DNA from: Lepidostoma basale
Lineage: Eukaryota; Arthropoda; Insecta; Trichoptera; Lepidostomatidae
Assembly: GCA_022606425.2 (NCBI GenBank)
Contig: JAHDVF020000101.1
Location: 310,001 to 374,000, forward strand
Direction: 5' to 3'
Length of the DNA: 64,000 bases
The notes under the pieces were generated by a model that was not told the DNA's origin, made no database searches, and was given only the letters and a program-made list of their open reading frames with translations. Below, piece by piece: positions 29,831-40,472 of the stretch. The translations under genes and the position numbers were made by a program. Within the stretch, counting starts at the first letter, position 1; each line of letters starts with the position of its first letter.

Positions 29831-30335
29831 AACTTCACTGGCTTAAGAGTCCAGAAAGAATCCAGTATAAACTCTGCTGGACAGTCTTCAAAGCGCTACA
29901 TGGAATGGCTCCAAATTATATATCCGAACTCTGTATAACGGACAGCCTAAATACAAGGAAATTCACACATCGCTCGGCGAACTCCTCGGCAATAGGAAGA
30001 TTAGTTGAGAAAAGCGTTGCCCCAGTACAAATTTCGGGGATAGCGTTTGCGGTAGCCGGTCCATCGGCTTGGAGCAATCTCCCTTCATACCTTAGATGCA
30101 TAAATGATCCAACAGACTTCAGATCTAAGTTGAAAACCCACCTTTTTCATATTTCATACTCAATTTAAAACTTATAATACATATTTTGATCTATTATTCA
30201 GCGTCAATCAATCAGATTATCAATCAGATGCAGCGTTCACATTTAGATTTAAAACACATCTTAATTCGCCCTTGAGGTGATTACATCACAAAAACGGCGC
30301 TTTAAAAGTTATCATATTATTATTATTATTATTAA
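29831..30335 (+). mobile_element. CR1/L2-like LINE (family K) 3' end
   Basis: Frame 29905-30168 reads MAPNYISELCITDSLNTRKF, THRSANSSAIGRLVEKSVAP and AFAVAGPSAWSNLPSYLRCI, ending KLKTHLFHISYSI. The VAGPxxWxxLPxxLR...FKxxLKxxLF end is characteristic of CR1/L2-type LINEs. Then 3' UTR with ATTACATCACAAAAACGGCG and (ATT)n. Confidence 0.88.
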
Positions 30336-30565
30336 ATAAAGGTAAGTATTAAAAAGAATGGTAAATAAAAGTGTGTGTTAACGATGTGAATGGAACTATC
30401 AAAGAAATAGAGGAAGATCGAGGAAAACGTGGCATGATCAAATAAATCAACAGTGCAAGACTCAAGATTGAGGAATCAAGAGAAGTATGTCAGGAAAGAA
30501 AAATGTGGCAGTCCATTATTTCTGCCTACCCCTCCGGGAGACGGCGTGATAGTTAGTTAATTAAG
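30336..30565 (+). mobile_element. RTE-A 3' end
   Basis: Same internal deletions as 29605-29830; ends with a UCCG hairpin and GATAGTTAGTTAATTAAG. The two copies likely share a source copy or arose by duplication. Confidence 0.8.
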
Positions 30566-30909
30566 TATAATATTACCTTTAGACTCAGGTGTGAGAAATT
30601 TAATAATAATTGTAATCTCGTCCATTAATATGAACTTTAATCCAATAGAGGTAAAGCGAATCATTCTTGCGTAAGTTTCTGCATTATGTATGCTTCAACC
30701 CCTCGCTATAATCGTCATCCGTCCACCCCCTAATCATTCACCCACGTAAAACATTAAAAAAAAAAATTATATGAAATGCGCGCATAATAGACGCTCTCAA
30801 CCGTGCATCTAAATTGATGTAAGAACACCCTATACCATATTGCCTCGCTCCAGAAGATATTTTAACAGAACACACTAATAATTTTATTAATTGAAAGCTG
30901 AACATTATC
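30566..30909. other. Unassigned sequence
   Basis: No repeat match or coding sequence recognised. Confidence 0.45.
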
Positions 30910-31578
30910 TTCTCTGGTTTCAATCCTGGTATTGGTTTGCAGCAATTTCCTCTATTCTTCTCTTCCATTCTTCCCTGTCTTGTGCGGCTCTTTTGAAATG
31001 TGCATATGATGAGCAGCGCACGTCCATCAACAGGTCCTCCAGGTACTCTCGGCGTGGGCGTCCCCTAGAGTTTGTCCCCTCGATCATACCCTCCATTATG
31101 GCATGCAAGAGACCTTCTTGACGTATTACATGGCCGATCCATCTTGCACGCCTTTCGGACAAGGTCCTGAGCAGGTGCCTTCCTCCTTCGATTTCTTGAA
31201 GAACTTCCTCATTCGTGATGTGGTCTCTCCAGGAAATTCCAAAGAGTCTTCTATAGGACCACATCTCAAAAGCCTCTAGTCTCCACTTATCCCTTTCGGA
31301 TAGGCACCATGTCTCGCAGCCGTACATCAAGACACTCCATACATAGGTCTTGATGAGGAGTATTCTCAGTTTTAGGTCTATGTTATTTGACTCTATTATT
31401 TTCGACCTTTTATTAAATGCAAGCCTAGCCTGATGTATACGGCTGTCGACCTCGCTCTTAGACCGACCGTCCCATGTTATTTTGCTCCCGAGGTAGACAA
31501 ACTCCTTGGTGTTCTTTAGTGGAACTCCTGACATCACTACTCTCATCTGATGTTGCGTTCGGCCTACAGTCAGTAGCT
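30910..31578 (-). mobile_element. RTE-C LINE 3' end with intact 208-residue frame
   Basis: Frame 30920-31546 reads MRVVMSGVPLKNTKEFVYLG, SKITWDGRSKSEVDSRIHQA, LLIKTYVWSVLMYGCETWCL, WSYRRLFGISWRDHITNEEV, RWIGHVIRQEGLLHAIMEGM and RRIEEIAANQYQD. This is the best-preserved C copy; the two plus-strand copies have frameshifts relative to it. 5'-truncated before any RT motif. Confidence 0.92.
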
Positions 31579-31615
31579 TTTTTTACATTATTGCAGGACA
31601 TTATAATGGTGCCTA

Positions 31616-31757
31616 ATTAACTAACTAACTAAGCATCACACCGTTTTATCCGAAGGGACAGAGAGGATGGACCGCCAACCGTTCTGTCCTGAAATACCTG
31701 TCATGTTCCTCCACATTCATACATAGTGACATGTACGCATGCCGATTTCTCCGACTG
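31616..31757 (-). mobile_element. RTE-A 3' end
   Basis: TAACTAACTAACTAAGCATC tail at the left; last ~45 codons; truncated at the RRxx segment. Confidence 0.8.
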
Positions 31758-31855
31758 TCGACCACGTGAGGAGTCGGTCAACAAGGTGAAAATAGCCCCG
31801 ATGATCGCCAACCTTCGCAGACGAGGCGATACTTAGAGAAGAAGAAGAAGAAGAT
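31758..31855 (+). mobile_element. RTE-M-like 3' terminal scrap
   Basis: Reads KIAPMIANLRRRGDT-like in one frame and ends (GAA)n. Similar in plan to 50005-50362 (FAEVIANVGG, (GAA)n). Confidence 0.5.
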
Positions 31856-32309
31856 GTGAGATCCCTTAGACTTATGTGTGGTAAAACGAATTTTAAATGC
31901 TGATATAAGGAAGAAATGTAGAGCGGAAGAAAGTATTATGAATAATATTATGAAAGAATCATCGCGTAATTTTGGACGTATGGAACTCATGGACGAATAA
32001 ATAATGGTCAGGTGAGTATACGTTAATCGAATATTTTAGATCGGCCTCGTCAGAAGTCGGAAAAATCGACGTACAGTAAAATCTCGGTATAACGGACCTT
32101 TATTTAACGAACTTCGGATAAAACGGACAAAAAATCTGGTCAAATGTAGAAAAATTAAAAACGTCCTGTTAATATTATACATGCTTCAATTCAAGTGTCA
32201 CCGCATTTAAACGTCATACTTCTAGCACTAGAATTCGAGACATAATGCCGAGGATGGAAGTGAAGATAGCGAAGAAGAAGAAACAACATTGACAAAAATA
32301 AAGTTATCA

Positions 32310-32738
32310 GTAGCATCTCATAACCCATTTCTTTAAATTAATCAGGGGATATTTCGAGAACTCGGCCGTGCTGGAGGTGTTGGTCATTTTGTCCCTGATA
32401 GATTTCTCCGACAGCGACAGCACAGATTGTTTTACCTACCGGCCGCCAGAACCAATCTGCCTCTGGTGACACCAGTGGGAAGAGTAATTAGTCTGCTGAA
32501 CGCGGTCTCCTCGGAGATCGACGTCTTTCATATTAGTGAAGGTACGTTCAGGGGACAAATACTCTTGACTTTAGAAAGAATCTTGTCTTCCTTATGTCGA
32601 ACCATCTCTAATGCGTTCCTGGTATTATGTTGTATGTATATAATATTTGACCTGTACTCAATAGATGCCTTAAACATTTTGCGGTTTGTAATGTCATTTG
32701 AGTTAATAAATTGATTTGATTTGATTTGATCTCGACGA
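32310..32738 (+). mobile_element. Jockey-like family G 3' end
   Basis: Starts at HLITHFFKLIRGYFENSA; frame 32427-32714 continues NLPLVTPVGRVISLLNAVSS and EGTFRGQILLTLERILSS. Ends AATAAATTGATTTGATTTGAT. Not present at the corresponding site of the second Tigger copy. Confidence 0.88.
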
Positions 32739-32943
32739 TCTAATAACATTTATTGACTAATCGTCAGATAACGAAGTTCAACTATATTATACGCATTTTC
32801 GTAATTTCGGAGAGTTGAATATAAAAAAACAGCAAACTTCAAGAGTGCAAACAAAACTTGATTCCTTTTTCAAATCAAGATTACTGAAAGCAAGCGCGTC
32901 GATATCAAACAGCAACGTCACTTCACGACGAGTGTCAGAAGAC

Positions 32944-33341
32944 TTCTTCTTCTTCTTCCTCTTAGTTTAGGTCGTATGACCTGTTTGTGACGGTGGCCTG
33001 TCCTGGGATGATGATGTCCAGCCATCTCTCCATCTCTTCGGCGGCCTTCCAGGTCTAATCTCTTGCTGCTTGGGTTTTCATATTTTGCGATTCTTGTATT
33101 CTCCATGCGGTCCACGTGGTCTCTCCAAATGCGCCTTCTGCTTCTTCCCATCTCACTATGTCCTCAACACCACAGACAGACCTTATCGTTTCATTTCTGA
33201 TCCGATCTCTGAGGGTTTTGCGTGCGATGGAGCGTAGGGTTCGCATTTCTGCTACTCTAAGAAGGTTCTTAGTTCTATTGGTATCGGCTCTGACCTCTAT
33301 TCCATACGTCATGATGGGGCGAACGCAAGCCTTGTACATCC
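32944..33341 (-). mobile_element. RTE-I LINE 3' end with target duplication
   Basis: GAAGAC at 32938-32943 and 33342-33347 flanks it; the second Tigger copy has the site once. Minus strand encodes YKACVRPIMTYGIEVRADTN, LLRVAEMRTLRSIARKTLRD, a frameshift, then WRDHVDRMENTRIAKYENPS. (GAA)n tail at the left. Confidence 0.92.
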
Positions 33342-33442
33342 GAAGACAATAAACAGAAATTTGTTTGTATATTGTATTGTTTATTTATATCTGAATACAG
33401 TGTACATATTAAAAAAAAAAGGTTTTGATTTATTTTAAACCT

Positions 33443-33920
33443 AACTAACTAACTAACTAACCATCACGCCATTTCTCCGGAGGGGAAGGCAGAGAGGATG
33501 GATCGCCACAATGGCCTGTCCTGGCATACCTCTCAGGATTCCTCTACATTCATACATCGTACCATGCACGCGCGTCGATTGTTCCGACTTCGAATGTGGC
33601 CGCCTTTTAGTAATTGATTAATTTGGTCATGCCATGTTTTCCTCGGTCGTCCTCGGCTTCTTTTCCCACTCACGCTGCTTGTGTACAACTTTTAACCATT
33701 CTACTCTCATCCATTCGTTCCATATGTCCGAACCATCTCAGGGATCCTTTTTTAATTTTATTCATGATGCAGTCATCTGCCTTACATTTCTTTCTTATTT
33801 CATCGTTCGGTATTCTATCATACAACGTTTTCCCGCACATTCTTCTTAGTGATCTCATTTCTACGGCGTTTATCCTGCTTTCATCCTTATTTTGCTAGCT
33901 CCAAGCTTCACTTCCATACA
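33443..33920 (-). mobile_element. RTE-A LINE 3' end with 11-bp target duplication
   Basis: ATTTTAAACCT ends at 33442 and recurs at 33920-33930. Minus strand frame includes MRSLRRMCGKTLYDRIPNDE and CIMNKIKKGSLRWFGHMERM; further downstream it is frame-damaged. (GTTA)n tail and UCCG hairpin. Confidence 0.92.
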
Positions 33921-34062
33921 TTTTAAACCTATTTTAATATAACGGAATTTCGGCTAACGGAACCTCCTTCCCCTAATTAGTCCGTTATATCGATGTTTTA
34001 CTGTATAACTCGCAGTATGAATGTGGAGGAATCTAGATAATAATGTCAGGATAGAGTGGTAT

Positions 34063-34375
34063 TTGAACACAAGTAAATCGTTTTATTAGTTTTCGTAGTA
34101 GGTGTGGTATCTATGGACAAAACAGGCCTCCCCACCCCCTACCGGGGGTAACCAGGTAAAACCAATAACGCACAGTTCATTAACTCTGCCTGCCCTCTCG
34201 GGGTTACACGGGTCGTTCCACGTTGCCGCCACGTGACCTTATTGCCCGTCGGTAATTGGAAAGTAAATTTTACGATTAGTTTAAGTACGCAGAAAGCGTG
34301 GTGCAATCAAACCGAACTTATGTCGAATTCATTATTTGATGAACGAGTAGCTGCGGGAGAATTCGTTTAATTATG
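34063..34375. other. Single-copy GC-richer island
   Basis: 34110-34330 matches no repeat: ACCCCCTACCGGGGGTAACC is a near-palindrome and GCCACGTGACC an E-box-type word. No coding frame. A candidate conserved non-coding segment. Confidence 0.4.
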
Positions 34376-34645
34376 TATTTATTTCATTTATTTATTTTAA
34401 ATATATCTAAAGCATTACAGATTTTTTTCCGATACACTAAAGATACAAGTTAGAGATACACAATAATAGATTAATAAAAAGACCGAGAAACATAAGATGC
34501 ATGACAAATTAATAAAATAAATATACCATACAATTATAATAAAGATAGTACTTCCCTCAGATGAGCCAAACTATCACAAAATACGTCAACTCGGAGGTGA
34601 TACGATTAATCAATGATATTGCTCTACCTACCGGCATTACTATTT
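34376..34645 (-). mobile_element. Jockey-like family G-b 3' end
   Basis: TATTTCATTTATTTATTTTA at the left is the 3' end; AGCATTACAGA, TACACTAAAGATACAAGTTA and CTTCCCTCAGATGAGCC match 41400-41765. Truncated in the ANGxVGR-equivalent segment. Confidence 0.8.
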
Positions 34646-34904
34646 ATATAATTCACAAATGAGACATAACAAACGAAAAACATTCAGGCGACTCAATTAG
34701 ACACAAAACGGTGTAACAAAGATAAAACAACGGCATAAAACCAAAAAATATACATATCAGAAGGAACCCAAATATGTCGACGTCAGTGAGGCAGTACTCC
34801 TTCCAGAATTCGCAATATATTCTTTATGAAGACCTCCTCACTGACACGACATTTTTTTGAAGAAAGAAAAATAATGTGAAGTTATTTAAAAATAGTAGCA
34901 TGTA
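34646..34904. other. Unassigned sequence
   Basis: Nothing recognised. Confidence 0.4.
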
Positions 34905-35130
34905 TAAGTTCCAAAATTGTCAGACGTGGTGGTCGTAAGAAGGGAGGAATGGAAATGTTGTTAACATAAAGTGATCGCTTAACCCAACCAATGACAGGTC
35001 ATAAGTCCTGTAAACGCCTTGACTACCATATTCTGTTTCCAAAAAAATTTACATCTTCGTCTCTATTGAGATACAATTAATCCTTATAAATGATTAACCC
35101 GCAATGGGTAAAAATCCAGTATTTGTCTAC
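34905..35130 (+). mobile_element. One arm of the foldback element family
   Basis: GTCAGACGTGGTGGTCGTAA, GCTTAACCCAACCAATGACA and ACTACCATATTCTGTTTCC match 48945-49070. Then CTTCGTCTCTATTGAGATAC and CAATGGGTAAAAATCCAGTA match 48600-48720. Only a single arm is present. Confidence 0.75.
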
Positions 35131-35548
35131 AAGTTTTTGTATACTGCCCATGATGACATACGGACTAGAGACGACAACAAACTCTTACAGCAAAAAGTGT
35201 CCACAGGCTCAAGTGTACGCAGCTGTGAGCTTGCATGACCGCATAAGAAATGAAGAAATCAGACGCCGCACCAGGGTTGCTGGCGTCATGGACCGAGTGG
35301 CAAAATTGAAATGGCAATGGGCTGGACACTTTCTAGACAGGGTGGCAACAGATGGGCACCCAGGATACTCAGTTGGAGACCATGGGAAAATAGACGAAGT
35401 GTCGGAAGGCCACCGATGATATGGACCGATGATATTATCAAAAGGGTTGGAAAATCTTGGATACAAAGGGGGCAGGATAGAGACGAGTGGAACAAATTGG
35501 AAGAGGCCTATATCCAGCAGTGGAGGGAAGAAGGCTAGCAAAGAAGAA
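35131..35548 (+). mobile_element. RTE-E LINE 3' end, frameshifted
   Basis: Frame one (35090-35419) reads ILPMMTYGLETTT, LHDRIRNEEIRRRTRVAGVM and VAKLKWQWAGHF, then shifts; frame two reads SWRPWENRRSVGRPPMIWTD and AYIQQWREEG. (GAA)n end. Confidence 0.88.
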
Positions 35549-35942
35549 GAAGATTTGTATACATTAAAAAAAACAAATTGTATAAATCATGATAGTTGAG
35601 TATCATAATCTGTCTTCCGTTCAAACAAACAGATATTTCCAATAACAAATGTGAGCCTGGTAACTAAAGAAAAAATACGAGTATGTGTTTCTTTGCCGGA
35701 CGTACTGGAGTCCCACAGAGAGCAAAGATTAGCCAAGGACGATGAAAGGAGTGGCAGCCGAGATGGTTGGCTCAAAGGAGATTATCCGATTATCTTGTTA
35801 TTCAATTTGTAAAGTATTGTGCTGGGAAGATTTGGTATTGCACATGTTGTATGTAGGGCGTTCTTATAACTAAACTATGCAATATATTATTTACAAAAAA
35901 TATTTTGTATAATTTATTATAATATTATTGACATGTTCGTAA
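35549..35942. other. Unassigned sequence
   Basis: No repeat match or coding sequence recognised. Confidence 0.45.
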
Positions 35943-36152
35943 GATGAGAATCTATAAAGCATGCGTAAGACATTTAATAAAATATGGCGTCGAAGAAAGG
36001 GCAGACACAATAAGGACCAAACAAGTTTTGAGGACTTCCGAGATGAAGACACTGAGGACGATAGCAGGCAAGACACTGAGAGATCGCGTGAGGAACACCA
36101 GAATAAGAGAGATATGTGAAGTTGAGGATATCATGAAATAGAGCAGACAGCG
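35943..36152 (+). mobile_element. RTE-B LINE fragment
   Basis: Reads MRIYKACVRHLIKYGVEERA, RTKQVLRTSEMKTLRTIAGK and TRIREICEVEDIMK, then stops. No 3' end. Confidence 0.88.
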
Positions 36153-36177
36153 AAAATTTTTCACCCCCAGCCCCAAG

Positions 36178-36250
36178 GTAAAAAACATCGTTGAATATAA
36201 TTATTATTTAAAATGAACTTCCATCAAGAGATTTCAGTAAAATCATTAGA
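36178..36250 (-). mobile_element. Hairpin element fragment (PLE1 type)
   Basis: GTAAAAAACATCGTTGAATA, TTAAAATGAACTTCCATCAA and AGTAAAATCATT are the reverse complement of the left part of the 11340-11580 element. No ribozyme core remains. Confidence 0.6.
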
Positions 36251-36289
36251 TTATTTATTCGTCTAGTTACCACAACCATTCAGTTCTGA

Positions 36290-37320
36290 AAGGGGTTATA
36301 TAAAGTATTATGAAAAGATCACTGCGATGGTTTGAACATATGGAAAGCACGGATGAAGAAAAGATAGGTTAATTAATGGTGTGAATCGACCACGGACTGG
36401 AGGAAGATTGGGGAGAAAACATGGCATGACCAAATCAATGAAATTTTAAAGGTGGGAAAAAGAAATCACGACAGTCTGCAACATTAGCGTGAATGGTGAA
36501 AGTTTGGAGCAAGTAGATGAGTTTGTGTATTTAGGTAGTATGTTTACAGTGGAGAGGGATATTGAAAGAAGGGTTGGGGCAGGCAACAAAGTGAATGGTG
36601 CACTTAAAGTTGTCATCGCAAACAAAAACCTATCCAAAAAAGTTAAAATGGCAGTGCACAATGGTGTTCTTCTACCGACCCTTATGTACGAAAGCGAAGC
36701 ATGGAACTGGCTAAAGAATAATGAAAGTAGAATAAATGCAGAAGAAATGAGATCTCTTAGACGAATGATATTCTCTGTGTATGATAAAGTGTCGTATGAA
36801 AATATAAGAAGTGAATTCGGTGCGAATGATGGTGTTATGAACAAAATAATGAAAGGATCATTAAGATGGTTTGGACATATTATGGAAAGAATGAATGAAG
36901 AAAGAATGGTAAAAAAAATATATATTAACAATATAAATGGAATCAGAAATAGAGGAAGGCCGAGGAAAACGTGGCACGATCAAATAAATAAAATATTGAA
37001 TGTCGTGCGCGTGAGGGGTCAGAGAAATCGACGCGCGTGCATGAATGTTGTACACGATGTATGAATGTTGAGGATGCGAGAGAAATATGCCAGGAAAGAA
37101 AAGTGTGGCAGTCCATTATTTCTGCCTACCCCTTCGTGAGACGGGGTGATGGTTAGTTAATTAGTTTAAAGGTGAGCTTTGCCAGAAATCGGAATAATCG
37201 ACAATGGTATAGGTATGAATCATTGTATGAATTAGGTTGAAACTAGAGATGTGTATTTGGATATAGTAGTACGTCGGTTTATTCTCTCTGCTAACGCTTC
37301 CGTGGAAACGGCGTGATGGT
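36290..37320 (+). mobile_element. RTE-A2 LINE 3' end, interrupted by a younger RTE-A
   Basis: 36290-36454 (KRSLRWFEHMESTDEEK-like to the ILKVG codons) continues at 37165-37320 (VxFARNRNNRQW-like to ETA). The interruption is flanked by TTTAAAGGTG on both sides. Final tail lost. Confidence 0.87.
36455..37164 (+). mobile_element. RTE-A LINE inserted in RTE-A2, with 10-bp target duplication
   Basis: TTTAAAGGTG at 36445-36454 and 37165-37174 bounds it. The 191-residue frame (36489-37064) reads ESLEQVDEFVYLGSMFTVER, KVNGALKVVIANKNLSKKVK, SLRWFGHIMERMNEERMVKK and RPRKTWHDQINKILNVVRVR, followed by a frame loss before the tail. A short deletion removes DGR after SMFT. Confidence 0.92.
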
Positions 37321-38094
37321 GCTGTCACGAGTCAATAAAATTTCAATACTTACATTTTCAAGTAGATTATTCATTCGTATAGCGTGGGCAAAGCATCTCG
37401 AGCGCTCGTACTGGTAAGTGTACCGGTGTGCTTGAGAGCTTTAATAATAATCAAATATTGAAGGGTGTTTTACACGACATCTGCTGCGTTTCGAGATCAA
37501 TTGTACTTCTCGTTCATACAGACCCTCCCCTAAAGAATTCGCACTACTTGCTGCTTGATTGAAGCATATGCCCGCCATACAGTCCCGGGCAATAAAATAC
37601 CCCCAGCTTTTAATAGGGGGGTTTGATATACATTTTAATATATAGAAAACATAAAGAGGAAAACTTTTAATACTTCTCTAATGAGGGTTCTCACCTAAGA
37701 ATAACTTACTTACTAACTACCCGTTACACAGTTTCAACCAATGCCGTCTTGAAAGTATTTACCAACAATTCCAACATGGAGATTTATGGGGCCTATATAG
37801 TATTGGAATCCGTGAAGTTACTATGTGTCTCGTGCCGTGATCTCATCTTATTTCTATTATATTATATGCAAAATTAATGTACAATATGACTAAGATTGTT
37901 CATTTTGCAAACAATTGTATTTCCGCAGTGCTGGTATATCAATGTTGCTGTCTAACCTCTCTACACTGAAAATTCCACATAACATTTTCAAAGAACGTGA
38001 TGTAGAATCTTCCACATATTGGGAAAGATTACGAACAAGATTGTGATACCACATTGCAGGTTATTAAATCTACGAAATACGAATCTACAAGACA
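37321..38094. other. Single-copy sequence
   Basis: 37380-37640 is GC-balanced and unique (TCGAGCGCTCGTACTGG near 37400). The rest is AT-rich. No gene is supported. Confidence 0.45.
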
Positions 38095-38600
38095 AGCATC
38101 TTTTTCTTCTTCGATGGCCCTACAGCCCATATTGAGCCTTATCCTACAGTATTCTTCGCCTCCAACTCCTCCTGTCCTCCGTTTCGACCCTCCAATCTGA
38201 TACTCGTAACGATTTCGCTCCATCTCTCCCAACTTCATCTTCCATTCGCAGCCTTGGTGGTCCAATTGGTCTTCTACCACCTGGGTGCCACTCCAGCAAT
38301 CTTTTTGGGGTTCGCGATGACGACATCCTCTGCACGTGACCGGCCCATCTCAGTCTATTCAGTCTGACCTGTGTGGAGACTGGGAGCTTTGTAAATATAG
38401 TACAGCTCGTCATTATTCCGCACTCTCCAGCCTTCATCGTCATTCGCAGGTCCCAGAATTCTGCGCAGCACTCTTCTCTCAAAAGTATCCAGTCGCTCTG
38501 CGGATTTCGCTGTCAATGTCTACGCCTCACACCCATAGGTCTGTTAAGAGCGTACTGTCAAGACAAGCGTACGTCCTATAAATACAGATCAAAGGCACCG
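38095..38600 (-). mobile_element. RTE-H LINE 3' end
   Basis: Minus strand reads MREECCAEFWDLRMTMKAGE, VRLNRLRWAGHVQRMSSSRT and LLEWHPGGRRPIGPPRLRME. A frameshift is followed by ERNRYEYQIGGSKRRTGGVG. Only copy here; (GAA)n-like end near 38105. Confidence 0.82.
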
Positions 38601-38604
38601 GTGG

Positions 38605-38652
38605 TGTGGCAGTCACAGCTCTTGCCATTCTGCCACGAAGGTCGTCGTTTTT
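38605..38652 (-). mobile_element. SINE1 head fragment
   Basis: GTGGCAGTCACAGCTCTTGC and TGCCACGAAGGTCGTC match the tRNA-like head in reverse; body and tail missing. Confidence 0.65.
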
Positions 38653-38984
38653 ATCTTCTTATTTATCTTCTTTCAGACCTCTGGTCTGTTCCTGTAATCA
38701 GGTTGGCCTCTCTTGGGAGGTCGACTCCCAGCTATCCCTTCATCTTTTTTGCGGTCTTTGGAGGGGATAGTAGCCGGCAAGAATCTGATGTGCCACAGCG
38801 TGTGGGATTCTGGAGGGATCCATCCTCTGCACGTGCGCATTCCAGTATTTTCTGCTTTGTCTGCCCCATCTCACGACATCTTCCACCTTGCAGATTTCGC
38901 GGATAGCCATGTTCCTCACCCTCGAAGAGTCTTTCCAGCTATTATCCTCAGCGTCCGCATCTCTGCCACGCGTACTTTCTTCTT
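38653..38984 (-). mobile_element. RTE-I LINE fragment
   Basis: Reads REICKVEDVVRWGRQSRKYW, NAHVQRMDPSRIPHAVAHQI on the minus strand, lacking KTLRDRI. It adjoins the RTE-E (GAA)n end at 38985. Confidence 0.8.
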
Positions 38985-39447
38985 CTTCTTCTTCGTCAGC
39001 CTCCATCGGTCCACTGCTGGACATAGGCCTCTTCCCTTCCTTTCCACTCGTCTCTACATTCTGCCAGCTGCTGCCACATCCCCCCCCCCTCCACGGCAGC
39101 ATATCGTCGGCCCACCTTTTTTGCGGCCTGCCGACGCTTCTCCTACTCTCCCATGGTCTCCACCTTATTGTTTTCTGGGTCCATCTCTCCTCACTCTGTC
39201 TCGCCACATGACCCGCCCATTGCCACTTCAGTCTCGCTAGTCGTTCCCTGATGTCCGTTATTTTTGTTCGGCGTCTAATCTCCTCATTTCTGATTCTATC
39301 TTGGAGACTGACGCCGAGCATATGTCTTTCCATGGAACGCTGTGTGACTTTTAATCTGTTCACATTTCTCTTGGTGAGGGTCATAGTCTCCATCCCATAA
39401 GTCATCACCGGCAGTTTGCTTGAATCATAGACTTTTCTCTTTATCAA
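38740..39447 (-). pseudogene. 235-residue chimeric frame across two LINE 3' ends
   Basis: The frame begins in RTE-E (VYDSSKLPVMTYGMETMTLT, RTKITDIRERLARLKWQWAG, WESRRSVGRPQKRWADDMLP), passes through its (GAA)n tail as EEEEEE and continues in RTE-I (REICKVEDVVRWGRQ). The open reading across the junction is accidental; it is not a functional gene. Confidence 0.85.
38985..39440 (-). mobile_element. RTE-E LINE 3' end
   Basis: (GAA)n end at the left, then on the minus strand the C-terminal part listed for the chimeric frame. The 5' side is cut at 39440 by a family G copy. Confidence 0.9.
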
Positions 39448-39880
39448 ATCAAATCAGTTTATTTCATCAACAGACATTACAAAAATTATTTTTAAGGTAT
39501 CTATTGAGAACAGGTAAAATAATATATTGTGTATAGTATACTACCAGAAACGCATGAGAGATGGTTCAACATTAAGAAGACAGGATACTCTCCAGAATTG
39601 AGAGTATTTACCTTCTGAACGTACTTTCACTAATATGAAAGACGTCGATCTCCGAGGAGACCGCGTTCAGCAAATTAATTGCTCTTCCCACCGGTGTCAC
39701 CAGAGGCAGGTTGGTTCTGGCGGCGGCCGTTAGGTAAAACAATCTATGCTATCGCTGTCGGAGATATCCATCAGGGACAAAAGCCGAACACTCTCCAGTA
39801 CAGCCGAGTTCTCGAAACATCCTCTGAGTAATCTAAAGAAATGGGTTATATCCATCTCTTCGAAGCTGCAGAGACTTTAG
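39441..39880 (-). mobile_element. Jockey-like family G 3' end
   Basis: ATCAAATCAAATCAGTTTAT at the left is the 3' end. Minus strand encodes SEIDVFHISESTFRR-like and LLNAVSSEIDVFHI sequence with stops, up to the RDGYNPFL position. Confidence 0.85.
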
Positions 39881-40245
39881 ACATATTCGCGCCGTTTTAT
39901 AATCATACGATACGTTTATTTGAAAATATAATATACAGAGTTCAGATATAAAGAAAGAGAAATGAAAGCAAGTCGAGCGGAAATGCAACGGGCATAGGGT
40001 TTGAGGAAATCGGATTACAATAGAAACGGCGCGAGGGTGTATTGTCAAGAGGAATGCAGGCGAGGCGAGTCAGGGGTTGTCACCCTAATCGTGTCGTTAG
40101 CGCCAAACCATCTCATTAACCTGTCACATTACACGCGTTTGGGGGTTAATCAATCCGCAGATGGTCTGGCCATGAATGGAGATGTGATTGAGTGGCTGTT
40201 TTTGATGGTTTTTTGACAAGTCTGAGAATGACCCTTAAAAAAATG
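39881..40245. other. Single-copy sequence
   Basis: No repeat match. 39950-40200 is GC-balanced. The 71-residue frames have no recognisable domain. Confidence 0.4.
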
Positions 40246-40472
40246 TATACCTACAACAGGTCGTTTGAATCCAATAACTGCATACAATTTGTTTTTAGAT
40301 ATTTTGTTGATTCTCATGACATGTGAAAGATAGCTATTTTATTGTCACGTGAATTCTACACTAGACCAATAACAGTGTGATAATCACAATCACACTGTCA
40401 TCACCGGGGAATCGAACGCGGAAGCTTCGGGGTGGCAGTCATAGCTCTTGCCACTTGACCACCAGGTCTAAC
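40246..40472 (-). mobile_element. SINE1b (alternative 3' end)
   Basis: Inverted head (CACTTGACCACCAGGTC) and B box (GGGGAATCGAACGCGGAAGC) as in SINE1. Beyond TTGATTCTCATGACATGTGA it has a different 3' end (ACAACAGGTCGTTTGAATCC) shared with 61556-61800, so two tail types exist. Confidence 0.82.

Larger units (their letters stand above)
32074..34003. mobile_element. Pogo/Tigger-like DNA transposon, non-autonomous, with three LINEs inside
   Basis: The left end CAGTAAAATCTCGGTATAAC and right end GTTATATCGATGTTTTACTG are inverted, flanked by TA. Ends of this kind (CAGTxxAACCTCG...) are typical of pogo/Tigger. Interior sequence matches 51290-53213 in reverse. One frame of the interior ends ...SNxNATSRRVSED-like, perhaps a transposase C-terminus. 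Insertions inside: family G (32310-32738), RTE-I (32944-33341), RTE-A (33443-33920). Confidence 0.85.
31856..34062 (+). mobile_element. RTE-A2 LINE 3' end interrupted by Tigger-like element
   Basis: 31856-32073 covers the MRSLRLMCGKT segment to the KSTxx codons; 34004-34062 continues with the CMNVEE segment (ACTCGCAGTATGAATGTGGA). The interruption is at a TA dinucleotide. The final tail is missing. Confidence 0.85.

Noticed and set aside
32074..34003. Autonomous Tigger transposase gene
   Set aside because: The interior outside the three LINEs is only about 600 bp, with no DDE domain visible.
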